A stretch of DNA of 11,736 nucleotides from an uncultured Asticcacaulis sp. (GCA_946482045.1 CAMLPZ010000121.1:1-11736), one strand, 5' to 3'; positions 1-8,002 are shown, counted from the stretch's first letter. Program-made: numbers and translations. Notes: generated by a model from the letters alone, not told the origin.

Positions 1-2
1 CG

Positions 3-299
3 GTCGACAAGATCAAGATCGACCGGTCCTTCGTGTCGAACCTTGGCAACGACCCCGAAGCCGAAGCCGTCATCCGCGCCATTGTCAAGCTGTCCAAGGC
101 ATTGAACCTCAACATCATCGCCGAAGGCGTCGAGACGCGCGCGCAGAAGAACCTGCTGCGCCAGGCGGGCTGCCAGATCATCCAGGGTTTCCTGTATTCG
201 CGCCCTGTCCCCGTGTCCGATATCGACACCTTCATGCGCGCCGGCGGCGGCAAGATCGCGCTAAGCGAAGAACCAGAGGCATTGCGCCAGGTTGGGTAG
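3..299 (+). CDS. EAL-domain protein, C-terminal fragment
   Basis: This is the last 98 residues of a gene that begins to the left of the window; the frame is open from base 3 to the TAG at 297-299. The fragment starts with a KIKIDRSF motif, matching the conserved K-[IL]-D-x-SF segment of EAL domains. It continues through a helix (about residues 22-36) to AEGVET, whose glutamate belongs to the metal/catalytic site of the family. It then reaches the QGFLYSRPV segment that closes the TIM barrel. EAL domains hydrolyse cyclic-di-GMP to pGpG, so the protein probably lowers c-di-GMP in the cytoplasm or is a degenerate sensor of it. The EAL motif itself and any PAS, GGDEF or membrane domains lie outside the window, so activity and signal cannot be judged. 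After the barrel there are only about 20 further residues. The gene converges on ispG with a 43-base gap that shows no obvious terminator. Confidence 0.93.
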   Translation, partial: VDKIKIDRSFVSNLGNDPEAEAVIRAIVKLSKALNLNIIAEGVETRAQKNLLRQAGCQIIQGFLYSRPVPVSDIDTFMRAGGGKIALSEEPEALRQVG

Positions 300-342
300 T
301 CGGATGCCGGAGTATGTACTGAACCTACGGCTTCGAATTTTC

Positions 343-1449
343 TTATAGCTTCTCGGCGTGGGCCTCGATCAGTTCAACGATGTGGTCGATCATGCCGGCA
401 TTATCCTGCTTGTGGTGCGGCTTGCCGCCCATATAGATCATGCCGGCCCCTGCCCCACCGCCGGTGAAGCCAACGTCGGTGTAGAGCGCCTCGCCCGGCC
501 CATTGACGACACAGCCGATGATCGACAGCGACATCGGCTTGGTGATGTGGGCCAGCCGTTCCTCCAGCGTCGCCACCGTCTCGATAACGTTAAAGCCCTG
601 ACGCGCGCACGACGGACAGGCAATGATGTTGACGCCACGGTGGCGCAGTCCGAGAGACTTCAGCAAGTCGTATCCGACCTTGATTTCTTCGACCGGATCG
701 GCGGCCAGAGACACGCGGATCGTGTCGCCGATCCCAGCCCACAGCAGGTTACCCAGACCTATGGCCGACTTGATCGTGCCGACGCGCAAAGGCCCTGCCT
801 CGGTCACCCCGATATGCAAGGGACAGTCGATAGCATCCGCCAAGGCGGTATAGGCGGCGACAGTCAGAAAGACGTCCGATGCCTTCACCGAAATCTTGAA
901 TTCGTGAAAGTCGTGGTCACGCAGGATATTGGCGTGGAACAGGGCGCTTTCGACCATGGCTTCGGGGCACGGTTCGCCGTACTTTTCCATCAGGTCCTTT
1001 TCAAGCGAACCGGCATTGACGCCGATGCGCATCGAGCAGCCGTGGTCCTTGGCCGCCTGGACGACCTCGCGCACCCGGTCGGGCGACCCAATATTGCCCG
1101 GATTGATGCGCAGGCACGCAGCGCCCGCCTCGGCGGCCTCTATGGCGCGCTTATAGTGGAAATGGATATCGGCGACGATCGGCACCTGTGAATGCTGAAC
1201 GATCGTCTTCAACGCCCGGCTCGAATCGACGTCCGGACAGGAGACGCGCACAATGTCCGCCCCCGCCGCTTCCAACGCCCGGATCTGCTCAAGCGTCGCC
1301 TCGGAGTCCGAGGTCAGGGTGTTGGTCATCGACTGCACAGAGATCGGGGCATCGCCGCCCACCAGCACATTGCCCACGCGAATCTGGCGGCTCTTGCGCC
1401 GCTCTATAGTCCGCCAGGGCCTGACGTGGGTGTGGTCGGTAGCACTCAT
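343..1449 (-). CDS. ispG: 4-hydroxy-3-methylbut-2-en-1-yl diphosphate synthase (flavodoxin-dependent)
   Basis: IspG (GcpE) is the penultimate enzyme of the methylerythritol phosphate isoprenoid pathway. It reductively opens MEcPP to HMBPP with a [4Fe-4S] cluster in the cytoplasm. The 368 residues match the usual length of the short bacterial form (372 in E. coli). The N-terminal TIM barrel is recognisable from VQSMTNT (about 38-44) onward, with RINPGNIG at 114-121 and the RIGVNAGSL segment at 141-149. The cluster ligands are present as CPSC (C278, C281) and C313 in GCVVNGPGE, followed by E320. The 3-, 32- and 7-residue spacings equal those of the E. coli ligands C270, C273, C305 and E312. The ATG at 1447-1449 gives the normal family N-terminus, although the Shine-Dalgarno sequence is weak. 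The gene lies 70 bases downstream of rodZ on the same strand, the rodZ-ispG order seen in many proteobacteria, and the two are probably co-transcribed. Nothing looks damaged. Confidence 0.97.
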   Translation of the reverse strand: MSATDHTHVRPWRTIERRKSRQIRVGNVLVGGDAPISVQSMTNTLTSDSEATLEQIRALEAAGADIVRVSCPDVDSSRALKTIVQHSQVPIVADIHFHYKRAIEAAEAGAACLRINPGNIGSPDRVREVVQAAKDHGCSMRIGVNAGSLEKDLMEKYGEPCPEAMVESALFHANILRDHDFHEFKISVKASDVFLTVAAYTALADAIDCPLHIGVTEAGPLRVGTIKSAIGLGNLLWAGIGDTIRVSLAADPVEEIKVGYDLLKSLGLRHRGVNIIACPSCARQGFNVIETVATLEERLAHITKPMSLSIIGCVVNGPGEALYTDVGFTGGGAGAGMIYMGGKPHHKQDNAGMIDHIVELIEAHAEKL

Positions 1450-1519
1450 ATCGCTATTCTTTTTCAGAGTCCGGGGAGGTTCAGGCCTATATCGGCGCTC
1501 AGGACGCCCGCCGCAAGCC

Positions 1520-2734
1520 TTATTGCGCGCCCTCGCCGGTCGACGGCGGCGCGTCCTGCGCGGGCGTCGACGCTACGGGGGCCGCCGCCGAAGCCGGCCG
1601 CGACGGGGCGTAAGGAATGGGCGCGGTATTGCGCGGCGCGGCCACCGGCTTCTGCGGCGCGGGCGCGGCGGCGCGATAAACGGTGCTGACGGCGCCCTGC
1701 GTCACCGACTGGGCATCGAGCTGAGCCGCCATCTGGGCCGCGCGGGCATTCAGCTTGGCGACCGGCATGACATTGGCGTCCATCATCCCCGCATATTCGC
1801 CGTTGTGATAGACTTCGATGGCCGAGACGTCGGTGACGTCGACGAGAGCCGCCTGAAGGTCGTTGAGCGGCACGCGATAGGATTCGCCCGCGCCCAGTTG
1901 CTGGACGAAGTGAACGACACCGTTCTTGCCGTCGCGGACAACCAGCAGGACACTTTTCTTGGCCTGGATGGTGACGGCTGAATTGTCAGGCTGTGCGCCA
2001 TAGATGGCGCCGCGCGGATTGAACGCCTTGCGTGCCCGCAGCACATCCTCGACCGGCACGGGCGCGGCACTGGCCTGGTTGCGTGCGGCCATCATCGACG
2101 AAAAACCTTGTTCCAGCCCTGGCGTGACGTAGGGCGGCGGCACATCCTGGTCCAGCGGCGCGGGCTGCGACTTGGTAACGTAGACGACACCGTCACGGAT
2201 CATCGGTACGCCCATCGACCAGGCCTGGTTGGCGAAGACGGCTTCGTTATGCTTGCTGAAATCAATCGGCTTGCGCTGGAAGATGTTCCACACGACGACG
2301 GCGGTGACGAGGCACAGGGCGGCCGTCAGATAGAGACGATAGTTCGGCTTGACGTCGTCAAGCGAGGCCCCGGACGGCGCCTGCAGGCGGGTGTTCGCAT
2401 CCGTCACATCGCGCTTGAACATATCGGCCAGGGTTTCTTCGTCGAGCCCCAGCGCCTTGGCATAGGCCTTGACGTAACCAATGGCGAAGGCGCGCGGCGG
2501 CAGCACGTCATAGGCCGCCTGCTCCAGCGCCTCGAGATAGCTTTGGCGCACGCGGGTCATTTCCGCCACCAGCTCCAGCGACCAGCCGCGCGCTTCCCGC
2601 GTCGAACGCAGGATGTCGGCCAGATCGAACCGGTCGGGAAGGTGATCGCGCGCCTGCGAATAGGTCGAAACGGCGCCGCGATAGAGGCCTTCGTAGGGCT
2701 CGTCCTCGATTACGTTGATGGTGTCGTTACTCAT
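1520..2734 (-). CDS. rodZ: RodZ-like helix-turn-helix membrane protein
   Basis: RodZ links the MreB cytoskeleton to the elongation peptidoglycan machinery across the inner membrane and controls rod shape. The 404-residue product has the RodZ plan. A cytoplasmic HTH_25-type domain covers about 36-105 ([14 protein letters not shown], then [17 protein letters not shown] and [13 protein letters not shown]). One transmembrane segment lies at about 133-151 ([16 protein letters not shown]). A periplasmic linker follows, then a DUF4115-type beta domain at about 253-325 ([12 protein letters not shown] to [11 protein letters not shown]), and a Pro/Ala-rich tail from about 354. The ATG at 2732-2734 was chosen because the family domain begins soon after it and a GGAACG-like ribosome site precedes it. 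The frame stays open upstream to 3085, but that extension is low-complexity Arg/Ala sequence overlapping the divergent gene on the other strand, so I treat it as non-coding. The position immediately upstream of ispG strongly supports the name. Confidence 0.88.
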   Translation of the reverse strand: MSNDTINVIEDEPYEGLYRGAVSTYSQARDHLPDRFDLADILRSTREARGWSLELVAEMTRVRQSYLEALEQAAYDVLPPRAFAIGYVKAYAKALGLDEETLADMFKRDVTDANTRLQAPSGASLDDVKPNYRLYLTAALCLVTAVVVWNIFQRKPIDFSKHNEAVFANQAWSMGVPMIRDGVVYVTKSQPAPLDQDVPPPYVTPGLEQGFSSMMAARNQASAAPVPVEDVLRARKAFNPRGAIYGAQPDNSAVTIQAKKSVLLVVRDGKNGVVHFVQQLGAGESYRVPLNDLQAALVDVTDVSAIEVYHNGEYAGMMDANVMPVAKLNARAAQMAAQLDAQSVTQGAVSTVYRAAAPAPQKPVAAPRNTAPIPYAPSRPASAAAPVASTPAQDAPPSTGEGAQ

Positions 2735-2921
2735 AGCCGTTCCGCAATCGCCCCGTTCGACAGAACCATAAGGCAGGCCAAGAATCAACCGCCGCACGTC
2801 CCCGCGCGGCGCTCCGGAAGCTATTTTTTCCACGGCCAGGTGAAGCTGCCGCTCTCGTACGAGGGCAGGCCTTATGTCCCGTTTCAGGGCAGGCGAACGC
2901 GCCTTCCCGCGAAGGTTGCTC

Positions 2922-2927
2922 TTGACG
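2922..2927 (+). promoter_or_regulatory. Possible -35 element upstream of the hotdog gene
   Basis: TTGACG is an exact match to the Caulobacter-type housekeeping -35 hexamer and lies 67 bases before the ATG of the hotdog-fold gene. The following bases include TCTAAGAG, only loosely like the GCTANAWC -10 consensus and at slightly short spacing, so the -10 assignment is uncertain. It sits in the 259-base divergent intergenic region between rodZ and the hotdog gene, in which I could not place a convincing rodZ promoter. Confidence 0.3.
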
Positions 2928-2993
2928 TCAACTCGGTCTAAGAGAGCCTGTTGCCCCACCGCCCTTTCGTGGCCTTCGGATTGGACTTCGCGC

Positions 2994-3407
2994 ATGCCCG
3001 CCGCCTTTGACGATTTGTGGATTGGCCAGGTCGCCTCGATCGGCGCCGGCGTGGTTTCTGAGGAAGACCTGAAGAGCTTCTGCAAGACCTATGCCCCGAC
3101 CTGGAAGCCGGAAGACGGCCTGCCCGACTCGCTCATCTTCACCTTTTGGTCGAAGCTGGAAAGCGAAGCAGCAGCCAGCTGGCCCCAGACCAAGCGTCTG
3201 GCGGTCGACGCCTTGCGCTGGATGCGCAATCCGCCGGCGGGCGAACTGCTGAAATGCCGCCTGACCATTATGGGCAAGGACGCCGTCGGCGACACCAAGG
3301 GTGTGGTCATCGCCCAGCACGACGTCCTCGACGAAGCCGGACGGCTGGTCTTTTCCTGCCTGACGCGCTCGGTGTTCCAGCGCAATCCGCTGGCACCGAC
3401 CGAGTAA
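2994..3407 (+). CDS. Hotdog-fold (MaoC-like) protein without canonical hydratase motif
   Basis: The 137-residue product looks like a single hotdog domain of the MaoC-dehydratase/thioesterase superfamily. It opens with FDDLWIGQVASIGAGVVSEEDL, the usual entry strand and 'vtee(d/e)i..F' helix of MaoC-like proteins. It continues with a VDALRWMRNPPAGE segment at 71-84, matching the R-x-x-x-P-v-x-x-G-(D/E) turn where these proteins write 'RPVRPGD'. It ends with a long beta strand pair (KGVVIAQHDVLDEAGRLVFSCLTRSVF). The hydratase active-site signature with paired Asp and His (D-x-N-P-x-H) is not present: the corresponding region reads FCKTYAPTWKPED. The protein is therefore either a non-catalytic member or uses other residues; substrate and role are unknown. 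The ATG at 2994 was preferred over an upstream in-frame start at 2874 because the extra 40 residues are Arg/Ser-rich and not family-like. It is divergent from rodZ and convergent with the glycosidase gene, so it is probably monocistronic. Confidence 0.68.
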   Translation: MPAAFDDLWIGQVASIGAGVVSEEDLKSFCKTYAPTWKPEDGLPDSLIFTFWSKLESEAAASWPQTKRLAVDALRWMRNPPAGELLKCRLTIMGKDAVGDTKGVVIAQHDVLDEAGRLVFSCLTRSVFQRNPLAPTE

Positions 3408-3433
3408 CCAGCCCTTACCAACCTGTTTCTGGA

Positions 3434-4537
3434 CTACTTCTGGATCGCGGGGAAGCCGCGGCGCGTGATATAGCCGCGCTCGGTTGCCGACAGCGTGCCG
3501 CCGGCATAATAGGCCGCCGTCAGCATACCCATCTTCCATGCCCGCATGTCGTAATGCATGCCGAACTTGGCTTCGAAGCCGCCTTTTTCGGGACGGTCCA
3601 GCAACTCGTAAATGTCGATATCCTCGATCGTCACATAGGTCTGGTTCGTCAGGTAGTTCAGGGTGTTGTTCAGGCTCTTGTTGCAGCTTTCGACAAGCGT
3701 TCCTGACCAGGTGTTCTGGTAGGCCGGGTCGTAGATCTCACCGCAGTTGACCTCGTTGAACTGGACCGGTCGCTTGTACGTCGCCAGTTTCTGGAACAGG
3801 TTAAACGTACCCCAGTAGTTGTTGGGATTGGTGCCGAGACGTTCGTAGTAGTGGTACGAAATGACCTCGTACTTCACACCCTTGGACGCCATGAAGTCGA
3901 GAAACCCAAAATGGGTCGAGGTTGTGTTCAGAGTCCTGCGCAGCTTCAGGCCGTTGTCGGCATTGATTTTATCGATCGCGTCCGATGCGCCTTTCAACAC
4001 GATCGCCCAGTCGTTCATGAGCGGCGTATTGAATTCCGCGGCGGTCCAGCCCTTGCCCCAAAGCGACTGTCCGCTAGCGTTCTTGACGAGGACATTCAGC
4101 TCGTTGCCGAGTTCGTAGTCGGTGATCTCGTACTTGAAGGCGTTGGCGAAGGCATAGGTGCGGTCATAGCCTTGGCGGTACAGGGCATTTGCGTCGCCCT
4201 TTGGATATTTGCCGTAGTCTGTACGGTCACCAAAGGCGAATGGAAAGATAAGCAACGGCCGCAGAGTAATACCGTGGGACTTGGCCTGCCTCTGCATCAT
4301 CTGCACCATTCCCACCCGGTAAGGGTCGGTATCAGCTGTCAGGTTGGCATTGAAGCGATACCGCTTGAGACCGCGGTACTGCATCAGGTCGAAGTAGGAT
4401 TTAATGAGGGCTTCATCGCGGCTGGCCGGGCCGACCGTCCCGATGGCCGGCTTGGCCGTGGCGACATTTGCCATCCCAACCGAACCAAGCACAAAGACAA
4501 GACACATCAGAAGAGCGGACAGTACAGTTTTACGCAT
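3434..4537 (-). CDS. Secreted clan-A (TIM-barrel) glycoside hydrolase, family uncertain
   Basis: The 367-residue product begins with a typical signal peptide: MRKT, a hydrophobic stretch at about 4-24, and probable cleavage after ATA at residue 28. It is therefore predicted to be exported to the periplasm or beyond. The rest reads like a retaining clan GH-A barrel. ELGNELN at 142-148 has the Asn-Glu pair expected at the end of strand 4, with E146 as candidate acid/base. VQFNEVNCGE at 258-267 is expected at the end of strand 7, with E262 (or less likely E267) as candidate nucleophile. The YHYYE segment at 228-232 resembles the strand-6 region. C265 and C285 could form a disulfide. The overall plan recalls GH39/PslG-like and GH5-like endoglycosidases that trim polysaccharides, but I cannot fix the family or the substrate. 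Two 60-base rows I counted (3601-3660 and 3841-3900) are 47-50 percent GC, against about 62 percent in rows counted from neighbouring genes. The gene appears monocistronic. Confidence 0.72.
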   Translation of the reverse strand: MRKTVLSALLMCLVFVLGSVGMANVATAKPAIGTVGPASRDEALIKSYFDLMQYRGLKRYRFNANLTADTDPYRVGMVQMMQRQAKSHGITLRPLLIFPFAFGDRTDYGKYPKGDANALYRQGYDRTYAFANAFKYEITDYELGNELNVLVKNASGQSLWGKGWTAAEFNTPLMNDWAIVLKGASDAIDKINADNGLKLRRTLNTTSTHFGFLDFMASKGVKYEVISYHYYERLGTNPNNYWGTFNLFQKLATYKRPVQFNEVNCGEIYDPAYQNTWSGTLVESCNKSLNNTLNYLTNQTYVTIEDIDIYELLDRPEKGGFEAKFGMHYDMRAWKMGMLTAAYYAGGTLSATERGYITRRGFPAIQK

Positions 4538-4887
4538 TAAGATCTACTATGTTTAAAGCGGCGAAGCACAAGGCGAGATCACGTACAGTCTACGACCGTC
4601 CGCAACCTGTTCAATGACAGTGATTTTCCTGAAGCCCACTCAACACTGCGTCGCTTTGCGATCTTGCATCTTTACAGGAATTTTATGCGATTTTAATAAT
4701 CTATATGTTGAAATAAAGGCGAATTTTACAAATCCGGCACGACAAATCTCGCCCGTTAGTTGAACGCCCTAAAGCCGAAAATGCCATTCGCGATCAATCG
4801 TTTCGCTAATCCTCTTAGGGCATCCGACACGGAGTGTGCGGATGAACACACAAGCCCTTGCCCTGATTTGGCCACAATGGCGCAGCG
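4538..4887. other. Gene-free region upstream of the glycosidase gene
   Basis: I see no gene or structural RNA in these 350 bases. The stretch at about 4670-4735 is strongly AT-rich and is the likeliest place for the minus-strand promoter of the glycosidase, but no pair of -35/-10 hexamers stands out. A 7-base inverted repeat, GCCCTAA at 4766-4772 and TTAGGGC at 4815-4821, is separated by 42 bases and may be coincidental. A short open frame from 4836 runs through the terminator hairpin into the SapC gene and is not credible as a gene. Confidence 0.5.
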
Positions 4888-4916
4888 AAAAAGGCTCCGG
4901 CGCTGCCGGAGCCTTT
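4888..4916 (-). terminator. Rho-independent terminator of the SapC-family gene
   Basis: AAAGGCTCCGGC at 4890-4901 and GCCGGAGCCTTT at 4905-4916 form a perfect 12-base-pair stem with a 3-base loop. Read on the minus strand, the hairpin is followed by a run of T residues (complement of the A run from 4888), the classic intrinsic terminator layout. It starts 24 bases after the stop codon of the minus-strand SapC gene. Confidence 0.92.
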
Positions 4917-4939
4917 AACGGTATTCTTATTTCGCAGAC

Positions 4940-5728
4940 TTACTGGACCGGCTGGGCGGCGGCGTTGCGCTCGATCGTCATGGCGATCAGCTTGTCCCAG
5001 GCCAGCAGCGAGTTCAGGTGGGCGTAGATGTGGGTCAGGGCGCCGTTGTTACGCAGTTCGACCAGCTTTTCGCCCGACAATTCGTTGAGGACCTTTTCGT
5101 CGACGGCGAAGTATTCGGCGATCTTTTGTGGCTCGCCCGGAGTGCCGTCCGGATTTTGCGGACGGTACAGGGTTTCACGCGGCGACAGCAGGTTCAGTTC
5201 GCGCAACAGGCCGACGAAGCTTTCGGTGCGGCGGCGCTCGGTTTCGAAGTCGGTGCAGAATTGCATGGCGTTTTCGACGAACGGCGTCGCCTTGCCGTTT
5301 TCGAAGAAGGGCACGTCCGGATTGGAACGCGACACCATCGGCGCGTTGGTGTCGACGCACAGGATCATGCGCTCTTCGCGCTCATCGTTGGCGAAGACGA
5401 ACGGATAGCGGCGCGCGAAGGCCGGCAGATACGCGTCTGGCTTGAAGACGCCCTCGGCCGAGACGAACACGTTCTGGCCAGCCGACAGGCCCATGGCCGC
5501 GACAGGCATATAGTTTTCGCCGATGAAAACGATCGGATAGCTCAGCGACGCGGCCGGGAATTCGGCGACCGTCAGCGGAACGACGTTGGTTTCGGCGACG
5601 AAGGCGTGCGGCGTGGCCGTCGCACTGATGCCCATGGTGCCGTGCGTGTCCGGGCTGAGCGGTTCCGGGTTCTGGTAGAAGAGGACGTTTCCAGTCAGCG
5701 TTGCGTCGTTGTTCTGTTCTTGTGCCAT
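4940..5728 (-). CDS. SapC family protein
   Basis: The 262-residue product matches the SapC family, named after a gene linked to Campylobacter S-layer loci but functionally uncharacterised in alphaproteobacteria. Visible family hallmarks are FVAETNVVPLTVAEFPAA at 43-60, the SYPIVFIGE segment at 63-71, MGLSAGQNVFV at 79-89, and the AYLPAFARRYPFVF motif at 99-112. A C-terminal helical part follows (about 150-250). There is no signal peptide or membrane segment, so a cytoplasmic location is likely. The ATG at 5726-5728 gives MAQEQNND. An upstream ATG in the same frame at 5797 would add 23 residues that are not family-like, and the CGAAG just before the chosen start is a modest ribosome site. The gene lies 177 bases downstream of the TonB receptor on the same strand and may share its transcript. 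A strong terminator follows it. I can assign the family, not a reaction. Confidence 0.88.
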   Translation of the reverse strand: MAQEQNNDATLTGNVLFYQNPEPLSPDTHGTMGISATATPHAFVAETNVVPLTVAEFPAASLSYPIVFIGENYMPVAAMGLSAGQNVFVSAEGVFKPDAYLPAFARRYPFVFANDEREERMILCVDTNAPMVSRSNPDVPFFENGKATPFVENAMQFCTDFETERRRTESFVGLLRELNLLSPRETLYRPQNPDGTPGEPQKIAEYFAVDEKVLNELSGEKLVELRNNGALTHIYAHLNSLLAWDKLIAMTIERNAAAQPVQ

Positions 5729-5809
5729 TGTACTTCGAGAGGAGTTAGAAAAAACGAGCTTCGCTTCTACCGCAAGCATCTGACGTGGGCAAGTCACGTA
5801 ACGGAATTA

Positions 5810-5839
5810 GCGAGGTCGCCAAGCCGCCCTCGCCTTTTT
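5810..5839 (+). terminator. Hairpin with T run in the receptor-SapC gap
   Basis: GCGAGG at 5810-5815 pairs with CCTCGC at 5828-5833, and CTTTTT follows on the plus strand. This looks like a weak intrinsic terminator for plus-strand transcription, although no plus-strand gene ends here. On the minus strand the hairpin is preceded by A residues and not followed by a T run, so it should not fully terminate the receptor transcript. It may stop antisense transcription or be chance. Confidence 0.3.
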
Positions 5840-5905
5840 ATGCGCTCAAGCGGCGCGTGGTCAGGCTTGCCGAAGCTGAAGCTGGATGCACTTGAGCCGC
5901 GAAAC

Positions 5906-7933
5906 CTAGAAACTGTAGTTCACACCCACCCGCAGCGACCGCCCGGCTCCGACGACGATATCCTTGGTCGCCGAAGTCGCTTCCCGAATTTCCGCGTCGG
6001 TGGCGTTGCGCACCTCAGCGAACAGATTGAGGCCCGGCTTGATCCGGTACGACGTAAACAGGTTGACCATGGTATAGCCTTCGGTCGGTGTCTCCATCTC
6101 CGCCAGCCGGTCGTCACGCGCCGCCACCGCGCGGAGCTCGACGTGACTGCGCCAGGCGTCACCGGCGCTTTCCAGCCGCGCCGTCAGCGACTGCGGCGGG
6201 ATACGCGCGATCGGTCCCAGGTCCGACGATCCACGCACGTAGTCGTACGCCAGGTTCAGGCTGACGACCTGTCTGCGCCATTCAAACAGCCTTGTGTCGG
6301 CCTCCAGTTCCACGCCCCAGATATCGGCATCGGTCTGAACGTACTGGAAGACCGGCATGCCGTCCTCTTCCGCGCCGGTTGGCTGAAGGTCGATGAAGTT
6401 GTCGAAGCGGCTGGCGTAGATATGGGCGTCGATCTGGAAGCGGTTATGCTCATCGACCATCAGGTGGCCGGTGAATTCTAGCGACTGCCCAACTTCGGTG
6501 TCGAAGTCCGGATTGCCGACGACGAACTGCGCCGTGGCGACGTGCGGCCCGTCCGCCAGCAGTTCAGCGTCCGACGGCGCCCGCTCCGATCGCGTCAGGC
6601 TGACGCCGGCAAAGGCATGGTGCGAGGGTCGATAGAAAGCACCCAGCGACGCCGACAGGGTGTCGAAATCGCGCGAAAAATCGTCCGAGGTCAGTTCGGT
6701 CCGGTCGATACGCGCCCCCCCTTCAATGCCCCAGTTGCCGCTGTCGTAACGATACTGCGTAAACACACCCGTCTGGCGCGTCTCAGTCGATGGCACGAAG
6801 GCTTCGTTGCCGATGGCTTGGAAATTTCGGTCGAGCCCCGTAATACCGACCGTGCCACTGACCTTGCCCACGCCATCGCGCACCAGGGTCAGGCGGTATT
6901 CGCCGCCGTCCGACAGGAAGCGCGTGCCCGTCTCCTCGCCCTCGAACTCGGTGTGCGCGTAGTCGCTGTAGCCGGCGTCAAAGGTCAGGCGATTGAAGCC
7001 GGCAAGGGCGAGCTTGATGTCCGAGCGGAAATCGTAGCGAGTCTGTTCGAGGCCGATCGACACCGGCCCCTCTTCTTCCCCGCCCTCTTCGTGCTCATGG
7101 GAATGCCCGGGCACACCATAGTGGGTGTCGGTTTGTTTGACACTTAAGCCCGCGAAGCCGAAATCGCCGATCCAGGACAGGCCGGCGCCATAGCTTTCAA
7201 GGTCGGTCGCCGAGTTTTCCTGAACGCCGCGCGTATCCGGCTCTTCGCCTTCCAGATCGGTCAGGTAGCGCGACTCCGGGCCCACGGGCGTGTCATAATC
7301 TTCGCTCTGGCGTTTCGCGTAATCGAAGGCGAAAACCAGTGGCCCCTTGCCCGCCTTGCCGCCAAAACCCAACTGCTTGCCGTCATCGACGCTCGACGCC
7401 TGTGCCGTTACCCGGCCTTCGAAGCCACTGGCCGCGGGGGTCGATGGAATACGGTCGTCAATGATGTTGACGATACCGCCGATGGCGTTGCCGCCATAAA
7501 TCAGGGTCGACGGACCGCGCAGGACCTCTATCCGGCGCGCTTCCAAAGGCTCGGTCGCGACAGCGTGGTCGGGCGACAGCGCCGAGGCATCGACCGCGCC
7601 CATGCCGTTGTTCAATACCAGGACGCGAAAGCCTTCCAGGCCGCGGATGACTGGACGGCTGGCGCCCGGCGCGAAGCTGGTCGAACGGATACCCGGCAGG
7701 TAGGCCAGCATGTCGCCTAAACCTTGCGCGGGCTTTTCGGCGATCTCGGCGCGGCTCAGCACATCGACGCTGGACATGACCGCGTCCTTCTGGACCGCGT
7801 AGCCGCGTCCGGTGATGACCACCTCCTCGCCGCTTGGCGACGTGTTTGCAGTCTGGGCCGCGGCCATGACCGGACACGTGGCAAGCACGGCGGACAACGC
7901 GATGATCGAGGCGGAAGGAGACAGACGCGGCAT
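5906..7933 (-). CDS. TonB-dependent outer-membrane receptor, ZnuD-like (putative zinc receptor)
   Basis: The 675-residue product is a complete TonB-dependent receptor. It has a signal peptide (residues 1-26, cleavage likely after MAAA) and a TonB-box-like EEVVITGR at 36-43. The plug domain spans about 46-160 (DMLAYLPGIR, RPVIRGLEGFRV, IEVLRGPSTLIYGGNAIGGIVN). A 22-stranded-type barrel ends in VNYSF with terminal Phe, the usual outer-membrane insertion signal. A His/Glu-rich loop at 271-289 (H271, H277, H279, H281 with an acidic run) is like the metal-capturing loops of ZnuD-type zinc receptors. The start at 7933 is supported by AGGGA eight bases upstream. Its divergent neighbour is a Zur-type regulator, and candidate operators lie between them. 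Import of zinc, or a zinc complex, into the periplasm using TonB energy is therefore the best reading. A copper or other metal substrate cannot be excluded. SapC follows downstream. Confidence 0.9.
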   Translation of the reverse strand: MPRLSPSASIIALSAVLATCPVMAAAQTANTSPSGEEVVITGRGYAVQKDAVMSSVDVLSRAEIAEKPAQGLGDMLAYLPGIRSTSFAPGASRPVIRGLEGFRVLVLNNGMGAVDASALSPDHAVATEPLEARRIEVLRGPSTLIYGGNAIGGIVNIIDDRIPSTPAASGFEGRVTAQASSVDDGKQLGFGGKAGKGPLVFAFDYAKRQSEDYDTPVGPESRYLTDLEGEEPDTRGVQENSATDLESYGAGLSWIGDFGFAGLSVKQTDTHYGVPGHSHEHEEGGEEEGPVSIGLEQTRYDFRSDIKLALAGFNRLTFDAGYSDYAHTEFEGEETGTRFLSDGGEYRLTLVRDGVGKVSGTVGITGLDRNFQAIGNEAFVPSTETRQTGVFTQYRYDSGNWGIEGGARIDRTELTSDDFSRDFDTLSASLGAFYRPSHHAFAGVSLTRSERAPSDAELLADGPHVATAQFVVGNPDFDTEVGQSLEFTGHLMVDEHNRFQIDAHIYASRFDNFIDLQPTGAEEDGMPVFQYVQTDADIWGVELEADTRLFEWRRQVVSLNLAYDYVRGSSDLGPIARIPPQSLTARLESAGDAWRSHVELRAVAARDDRLAEMETPTEGYTMVNLFTSYRIKPGLNLFAEVRNATDAEIREATSATKDIVVGAGRSLRVGVNYSF

Positions 7934-7965
7934 GACAGAATCCCTGACGGAAAAGTGATGGCGAT

Positions 7966-7994
7966 TTGTTATGTAATAATATAACGCTCGTCAA
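7966..7994 (-). promoter_or_regulatory. Candidate promoter of the TonB receptor
   Basis: On the minus strand TTGACG (7994-7989) is followed after 17 bases by TAACAA (7971-7966), about 35 bases upstream of the receptor ATG. The -35 is a strong match to the Caulobacter-type hexamer and the -10 is mediocre. The 17-base spacer is almost wholly occupied by the AT-rich palindromic element described separately, so a bound repressor would occlude RNA polymerase. Confidence 0.45.
7968..7985. promoter_or_regulatory. Candidate Zur operator, site 1
   Basis: GTTATGTAATAATATAAC is an imperfect palindrome with 14 of 18 positions symmetric, ending in GTTAT and ATAAC arms that resemble the TGTTATA/TATAACA arms of known Zur boxes, though with a longer centre than the E. 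coli box. It contains TGTAATAATATAAC, which is repeated in inverted orientation at site 2. It lies in the receptor promoter spacer and in the divergent region shared with zur. Confidence 0.55.
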
Positions 7995-8002
7995 GCCTAG
8001 CC

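Noticed and set aside
358..1191. Long open frame (277 codons) on the plus strand opposite ispG
   Set aside because: It lies wholly antisense to a clearly conserved ispG; its translation is Arg/Asp/His-rich with no recognisable domain, as expected from GC-rich codon shadows.
2108..2941. Open frame of 277 codons on the plus strand opposite rodZ
   Set aside because: It is antisense to rodZ and low in complexity, with no domain and no ribosome site.
2735..3085. N-terminal extension of rodZ by 117 codons
   Set aside because: The extension overlaps the divergent hotdog gene and is not like any RodZ N-terminus; the internal ATG at 2734 gives the normal family start.
4766..4821. GCCCTAA/TTAGGGC inverted repeat as a possible operator or attachment site
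   Set aside because: Only 7 bases per arm over a 42-base gap, with no integrase or matching partner site; chance is likely.
4836..5027. Small open frame of 63 codons upstream of and overlapping the SapC gene end
   Set aside because: It reads through the terminator hairpin and antisense into SapC, and has no plausible ribosome site.
5018..6481. Open frame of 487 codons on the plus strand across the SapC and receptor genes
   Set aside because: It is antisense to two genes with strong family matches and spans their intergenic gap; the composition is Arg/Val/His-rich and shows no domain.
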